DNA from: Syntrophobacterales bacterium | GTDB taxonomy: Bacteria; Desulfobacterota; Syntrophia; Syntrophales; UBA8958 | DNA length: 39,892 nucleotides | Direction: 5' to 3' | NCBI GenBank assembly: GCA_018056545.1 | Contig: JAGPFL010000008.1 | Location: forward strand, 1-39,892 | Shown: in pieces, positions 36,014 through 39,892 of the stretch | How the letters are laid out: every line of letters begins with the position of its first letter | Position numbering within the stretch: position 1 is the first letter of the stretch | Notes under the pieces: model-generated | What the model saw: only the letters and a program-made list of their open reading frames with translations | The model's database searches: none | Told to the model about the DNA's origin: nothing | Translations under genes and position numbers: made by a program

Positions 36014-36436
36014 ATGTTGATGCCGAAGAGAGTTAAATACAGAAAACCACAGCGGGGCCGCATGACCGGCCAGGCCATGCGGGGCAACGCCATCGCCTTT
36101 GGAGAGTTCGGCTTGCAGGCTACGGAGTGCGGCTGGGTTACGGCCCGGCAGATCGAGTCCGCCCGCGTGGCGATGACCAGACACGTGAAGAGGGGCGGCA
36201 AGATCTGGATACGGGTGTTCCCCCATAAATCGATAACGAAGAAACCGGCGGAAACCCGCATGGGAAAGGGCAAGGGGGCACCGGAGGAATGGGTCGCCGT
36301 GGTCAAGCCGGGGATGGTTTTGTATGAGATGCGCGGCGTCTCCCATGACATCGCCAAGGAAGCCTTCCGTCTGGCGGCCCACAAGCTGCCCGTCGGCGTC
36401 AAATTCTTGTCCAGGGAGGCAGTCGATGAAGGTTAA
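36014..36436 (+). CDS. rplP: 50S ribosomal protein L16
   Basis: A 140-residue protein near the A-site and peptidyl-transferase centre. It opens [17 protein letters not shown] and has [49 protein letters not shown]. Start at 36014 gives the usual MLMPKR; ATG at 36020 is an alternative. It overlaps rpmC by 11 nt. Confidence 0.97.
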   Translation: MLMPKRVKYRKPQRGRMTGQAMRGNAIAFGEFGLQATECGWVTARQIESARVAMTRHVKRGGKIWIRVFPHKSITKKPAETRMGKGKGAPEEWVAVVKPGMVLYEMRGVSHDIAKEAFRLAAHKLPVGVKFLSREAVDEG

Positions 36437-36617
36437 GGAGTTGCAGGATCTGAGCAGCGTGGAACTGAAGCAGAAGGAAGAACAACTGGCCGAGGAGCTG
36501 TTCCGGTTGAAGTTACGCCATTCTTCCGGTCAGTTGGACTCCACCGCCGCCTTGGGAAAAACCAGGAAAGACATTGCCCGTATCAAGACGGTCTTGAAGC
36601 AGAAGGAGGGTCGGTAG
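36426..36617 (+). CDS. rpmC: 50S ribosomal protein L29
   Basis: A 63-residue two-helix protein next to the tunnel exit. [21 protein letters not shown] and [15 protein letters not shown] are diagnostic. The ATG at 36426 lies inside the end of rplP with AGGGAGG upstream; a longer frame is rplP shadow. Confidence 0.95.
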   Translation: MKVKELQDLSSVELKQKEEQLAEELFRLKLRHSSGQLDSTAALGKTRKDIARIKTVLKQKEGR

Positions 36618-36619
36618 GA

Positions 36620-36877
36620 ATGGAATCCCGCGGAAACCGGAGGACGATCAGCGGTGTCGTGATCAGTGACAAGATGGACAAGACCATCGTGGTCAGGGTG
36701 GAACGCTTGGTCAAGCATCCGGTATTTCACAAGTATATTAGGCAATTCGTAAAATACAAGGCCCATGATGAGGCTAATGAGTGCCGGGTGGGGGACAAGG
36801 TTGTCATCGTGGAATCCCGTCCCCTGAGCAAGGAAAAACGCTGGCGGATGCGGTCCATCCTGGAACGGGCCAAGTAG
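36620..36877 (+). CDS. rpsQ: 30S ribosomal protein S17
   Basis: An 85-residue OB-fold primary 16S-binding protein. [21 protein letters not shown] and [19 protein letters not shown] then [18 protein letters not shown] are standard. Starts 2 nt after the rpmC stop. Confidence 0.96.
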   Translation: MESRGNRRTISGVVISDKMDKTIVVRVERLVKHPVFHKYIRQFVKYKAHDEANECRVGDKVVIVESRPLSKEKRWRMRSILERAK

Positions 36878-36909
36878 GGTCGGGACTTTAGTGAAGGCGG
36901 TGCGGTAAA

Positions 36910-37278
36910 ATGATTCAGATGCAGACCATATTGAACGTTGCGGACAACTCGGGCGCCAAAAAAGTTGCCTGCATCAAAGTGCTGGGGGGGTCGAAACGGC
37001 GTTATGCCAGCATCGGCGACGTCATCGTCGTATCCGTGAAGGAAGCCATCCCCAACTCCAAGGTGAAAAAGGGGGATGTCATGAAGGCCGTCATTGTCCG
37101 CACGGTCAAGGAAGTGCGCCGGCAGGACGGCTCCTATCTCAAGTTCGACGATAATTCTGCCGTCCTGATCAGCAACCAGATGGAGCCCATCGGGACGCGT
37201 ATCTTTGGCCCCGTGGCAAGAGAACTCCGGGCGAAACAGTTTATGAAAATCATTTCTCTGGCACCGGAGGTTCTGTAA
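36910..37278 (+). CDS. rplN: 50S ribosomal protein L14
   Basis: A 122-residue protein at the subunit interface. [27 protein letters not shown] and [13 protein letters not shown] are diagnostic, and the length is exactly typical. First gene of the classic spc segment; 32 nt after rpsQ, no promoter evident. Confidence 0.97.
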   Translation: MIQMQTILNVADNSGAKKVACIKVLGGSKRRYASIGDVIVVSVKEAIPNSKVKKGDVMKAVIVRTVKEVRRQDGSYLKFDDNSAVLISNQMEPIGTRIFGPVARELRAKQFMKIISLAPEVL

Positions 37279-37312
37279 CCGGCGGCGGGGAATAGCGGTA
37301 AGGATCGGCAAA

Positions 37313-37633
37313 ATGCAAGGAAAGAACTTGAAAAAGGGAGATACGGTGCAAGTTACGGCCGGCAGGGAAAAAGGCAAAACCGGCAAGATCATCAGGATTA
37401 TGCGGGACAAAGACCGGGTGATTGTGGAAAAGCTCAACTTTGTCAAGCGCCATCAACGTCCCGATGCCAAGGGCAAGGGCGGCATCGTCGAGAAGGAAGG
37501 ACCCATCAATATTACGAACGTTTCCTATTACTGCAATAAATGTGAAAAGGGCGTCCGGCTGGGCCACAAGATCCTGGAAGAGGGTAAGAAGGTCCGTATC
37601 TGTAAGAAATGTCAGGAGATAATAGACGCATAG
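37313..37633 (+). CDS. rplX: 50S ribosomal protein L24
   Basis: A 106-residue KOW-domain assembly initiator. [20 protein letters not shown] is the KOW motif. The C-terminal part carries CNKC and CKKC, forming a zinc-ribbon-like pair found in many bacterial L24 proteins but not in E. coli. Confidence 0.96.
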   Translation: MQGKNLKKGDTVQVTAGREKGKTGKIIRIMRDKDRVIVEKLNFVKRHQRPDAKGKGGIVEKEGPINITNVSYYCNKCEKGVRLGHKILEEGKKVRICKKCQEIIDA

Positions 37634-37643
37634 GGCGATCGAC

Positions 37644-38183
37644 ATGGCAAGACTCAAAGAATATTACCTCAAAGAAGTGGTTCCCGCATTGACCGGTAAA
37701 TTCGGCTACAGGAATCGTATGGAAGTGCCGAAGCTGGAAAAGATTGTGATCAATATGGGTCTGGGCGAAGCCATCCAGAACGCCAAGATCCTGGATGCCG
37801 CCGCGGCGGAGCTGGCGGCGATCACCGGGCAGAAGCCGGTGATCACCAAGGCGAGGAAATCCATCGCCACCTTCAAACTGCGGCAGGGGATGTCCATCGG
37901 TTGCCGGGTGACCCTGCGGCGGGAGCGGATGTATGAATTCCTGGATCGTCTGGTGAACATCAATCTGCCCCGGGTGAGGGATTTCCGCGGAATTCCTTCC
38001 AAATCGTTTGACGGGCGGGGCAACTTTGCCCTGGGTTTGAAGGAACAGATAATATTTCCCGAGATCGATTACGACAAGATCGACAAGATTCGGGGGATGA
38101 ACGTGGTTATCGTCACTACGGCCAAAACGGACGAAGAGGCAAGAGAGTTGCTGAGGCTCATGGGCATGCCTTTCCGTAATTAG
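37644..38183 (+). CDS. rplE: 50S ribosomal protein L5
   Basis: A 179-residue 5S rRNA-binding protein. [39 protein letters not shown] and [15 protein letters not shown] are standard. It starts 10 nt after rplX and precedes rpsZ. Confidence 0.97.
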   Translation: MARLKEYYLKEVVPALTGKFGYRNRMEVPKLEKIVINMGLGEAIQNAKILDAAAAELAAITGQKPVITKARKSIATFKLRQGMSIGCRVTLRRERMYEFLDRLVNINLPRVRDFRGIPSKSFDGRGNFALGLKEQIIFPEIDYDKIDKIRGMNVVIVTTAKTDEEARELLRLMGMPFRN

Positions 38184-38212
38184 GAGCAAACAACGGCGGG
38201 AGGAAGATATAA

Positions 38213-38398
38213 GTGGCAAAGAAATCCCTGATCGCGAAGGCAAAGAGGAAAATGAAGTTTTCGGTCCGGCAGTACAACCGCTGCCCGTTATGCGGAAGGC
38301 CGCGGGCGTATTATCGAAAATTCGATATGTGCAGAATATGTCTGAGGAACCTTGCTGCCAAGGGGGAAATCCCCGGGGTGATTAAAGCCAGCTGGTAG
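38213..38398 (+). CDS. rpsZ: 30S ribosomal protein S14, zinc-binding type Z
   Basis: A 61-residue short S14. [20 protein letters not shown] provides four Cys zinc ligands, the type Z (C+) form. Start is GTG at 38213 with GGGAGGA 8 nt upstream; no alternative ATG keeps the conserved [11 protein letters not shown] start. Confidence 0.96.
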   Translation: MAKKSLIAKAKRKMKFSVRQYNRCPLCGRPRAYYRKFDMCRICLRNLAAKGEIPGVIKASW

Positions 38399-38420
38399 AT
38401 CAGTATAAGGAGTTTCATTC

Positions 38421-38822
38421 ATGGGAATGACCGATCCAATTGCAGATATGTTGACTCGCATCCGGAACGCCAACCGCATGCATTTCAAGACGGTGGATGT
38501 TCTCGTCTCCCGGATGAACAGGAATATCGCCGAGGTCCTGAAAAAGGCCGGCTACATCGCCGGCTACGAACTGAAGAAAGAGAAAGATAAACGGGAGGTC
38601 CTGCGGATCGAGCTGGTTTATCCCGATTCCAGAAATTATGTCCTGACGGACATTCAGCGGGTCAGCAAACCCGGCCGGCGGGTCTATGTCCACAGCGAGG
38701 ACATCCCCAAGGTGCTCAACGGTTACGGTATCGCCATCATGTCCACTTCGAAAGGGGTGATGACGGACCAGGAGGCCCGGGATTTGAACGTGGGCGGGGA
38801 AATCATCTGTCAGGTATGGTAA
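38421..38822 (+). CDS. rpsH: 30S ribosomal protein S8
   Basis: A 133-residue 16S-binding protein; in E. coli S8 is the spc operon repressor, acting on the L5 mRNA. MTDPIADMLTRIRNANR and STSKGVMTDQEARDLNVGGEIICQVW are diagnostic. ATG 38421 is preferred to 38427 because AAGGAG spacing fits; the difference is two residues. Confidence 0.97.
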   Translation: MGMTDPIADMLTRIRNANRMHFKTVDVLVSRMNRNIAEVLKKAGYIAGYELKKEKDKREVLRIELVYPDSRNYVLTDIQRVSKPGRRVYVHSEDIPKVLNGYGIAIMSTSKGVMTDQEARDLNVGGEIICQVW

Positions 38823-38864
38823 GCGTCCCAGGGTCTTCATGAACAAGGTCGGGAGTTAGAGATT

Positions 38865-39407
38865 ATGTCGAGAATCGGGAAAAAGGGCGTGGAGCTTCCC
38901 GCCGGTGTCAAGATAACCAGAGAGGACAGGCTGGTAAAGGTCTCCGGTCCCAAAGGGGAACTTTCGGCGGTTTTGCCGGTGGGGGTGGATTTGTCGCAGG
39001 AGAACAATACCGTATTCGTCACCCGGAACAGCGATGACCGCCTGGGGAGATCGGCGCACGGTTTGGCGCGAACGATGGTCAACAATATGGTGGTCGGCGT
39101 CAGCAAGGGATTCGAAAAAGGGCTGGAAATTTCCGGTGTCGGTTATCGCGCCGAGCTGAACAACGATGTGCTCAAACTCGTCGTCGGCTTTTCCACCCCC
39201 CGGGAATACGTGGTGCCTAAGGGCGTGTCCATCAAAATCGACAAGCAGGTCAACGTCCTGGTTTCCGGCATCGACAAGTATCTGGTGGGTAAGGTGGCTT
39301 CGGAAATCCGGGATTTGCGGAAACCGGAACCCTACAAGGGGAAAGGCATCAAATACGTCGGGGAGCAGGTGCGGCGAAAAGTCGGCAAATCCGTCGGTAC
39401 GAAATAA
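38865..39407 (+). CDS. rplF: 50S ribosomal protein L6
   Basis: A 180-residue protein with two similar folds, near the sarcin-ricin loop. [42 protein letters not shown] and [25 protein letters not shown] are standard. Starts 42 nt after rpsH. Confidence 0.97.
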   Translation: MSRIGKKGVELPAGVKITREDRLVKVSGPKGELSAVLPVGVDLSQENNTVFVTRNSDDRLGRSAHGLARTMVNNMVVGVSKGFEKGLEISGVGYRAELNNDVLKLVVGFSTPREYVVPKGVSIKIDKQVNVLVSGIDKYLVGKVASEIRDLRKPEPYKGKGIKYVGEQVRRKVGKSVGTK

Positions 39408-39448
39408 GGACAGAACAGTCCGACATTTTATGGGAAGAGGTTGGCGAA

Positions 39449-39811
39449 TTGGCAACTAAGATTGAGAAGGTCAGAGAAAAGAGAAAAGCCCGGGTACGGG
39501 GAAAGATCTCCGGCACCACGAGCCGGCCCCGCCTGGCGGTGTTTAGAAGCGCAAAGCATATCTACGTACAGGCCATAGCCGACGACGTGGGGCGGACGCT
39601 GGTCGAAGCCTCGACGCTCAGTCCCGAGCTGCGGGATGGCCTTGGGGGCAAGAAGAAATCGGATGCCGCCCGGGAAGTGGGGAAACTGGTTGCCCGGCGC
39701 CTGATTGCCGTAGGTATTGAAGAGGCGGTTTTCGATCGGGGTCGCTTTCTCTATCACGGCCGGGTGAAGGCCCTCGCCGATGCGGCCCGGGAAGGCGGGC
39801 TGAAGTTCTGA
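39449..39811 (+). CDS. rplR: 50S ribosomal protein L18
   Basis: A 120-residue 5S rRNA-binding protein. [39 protein letters not shown] and the C-terminal [24 protein letters not shown] are diagnostic. The start is TTG at 39449 with GAAGAGG about 8 nt upstream; no ATG exists before the conserved block. Confidence 0.95.
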   Translation: MATKIEKVREKRKARVRGKISGTTSRPRLAVFRSAKHIYVQAIADDVGRTLVEASTLSPELRDGLGGKKKSDAAREVGKLVARRLIAVGIEEAVFDRGRFLYHGRVKALADAAREGGLKF

Positions 39812-39845
39812 GGAACAACAAGAAAAGGGACGATTGGATAGGATT

Positions 39846-39892
39846 ATGATGGAAGAGCTCGAACTGATAGACAGGGTCATAACGATCAACCG
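39846..39892 (+). CDS. rpsE: 30S ribosomal protein S5 (N-terminus only)
   Basis: Only the first codons are inside the window: MMEELELIDRVITINR. ELELIDRV-x-x-INR is the conserved S5 start, and the place after rplR is canonical. The start could also be TTG 39834 (AAGGGA upstream, adding four residues) or ATG 39849 (AGGA 5 nt upstream). Confidence 0.8.
   Translation, partial: MMEELELIDRVITIN

Overview
The window is ordinary, GC-rich chromosomal DNA from a Gram-negative bacterium. It has AT-rich promoter islands and tightly packed genes, many overlapping by 4 nt. A heptose-7-phosphate kinase for LPS, a TGase-like exported protein, a long-chain prenyl diphosphate synthase, a PilC-type pilus protein, DUF4416 and the protein sequences as a whole suggest Desulfobacterota (former Deltaproteobacteria), perhaps the Syntrophia/Syntrophales side. 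That placement is inference from protein character; no database was searched. I see no insertion sequence, prophage, CRISPR array or origin.

Layout. (1) 1-1047: a truncated exported transglutaminase-like gene on the minus strand, divergent from nnr, with a near-consensus sigma70 promoter for nnr between them. (2) 1048-2616: nnr, the bifunctional NAD(P)H-hydrate repair enzyme. (3) 2645-7922, minus strand: operon plsC-ftsK-rimO-ispB behind a clear promoter (TTGACT-17-TAAAAT). (4) 8132-14375, plus strand: hldA/rfaE1, DUF4416, yicC, gmk, rpoZ, pyrF, rlmB and a lone pilC-like gene. (5) 14385-14461: tRNA-Pro(CGG), minus strand. (6) 14581-17325: a DUF1178 zinc-ribbon protein and a cysteine synthase-cysteinyl-tRNA synthetase fusion. 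(7) 17464-18171: tRNA-Thr(TGT), tRNA-Tyr(GTA), tRNA-Gly(TCC), tRNA-Thr(GGT), rpmG, tRNA-Trp(CCA). (8) 18195-39892: secE, nusG, rplKAJL, rpoBC, rpsL, rpsG, tuf, then the S10 and spc clusters (rpsJ, rplCDWB, rpsS, rplV, rpsC, rplP, rpmC, rpsQ, rplNXE, rpsZ, rpsH, rplF, rplR, rpsE partial).

Together the right half forms one nearly continuous transcription/translation superoperon: tRNAs, translocon SecE, transcription factor NusG, RNA polymerase beta and beta', EF-Tu and most ribosomal proteins. RimO (group 3) modifies ribosomal protein S12, whose gene is also in the window. RpoZ and Gmk (group 4) link the left half to RNA polymerase and guanine nucleotides.

Points worth a second look: the CysK-CysRS fusion, whose synthetase half lacks a canonical zinc ligand and has other motif changes; a textbook Rho-independent terminator between rpsJ and rplC; absence of fusA between rpsG and tuf; TTG starts on three ribosomal protein genes; an L10-type leader before rplJ; and rpmG and secE each starting exactly 23 nt after a tRNA. 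I found no convincing wholly new system.
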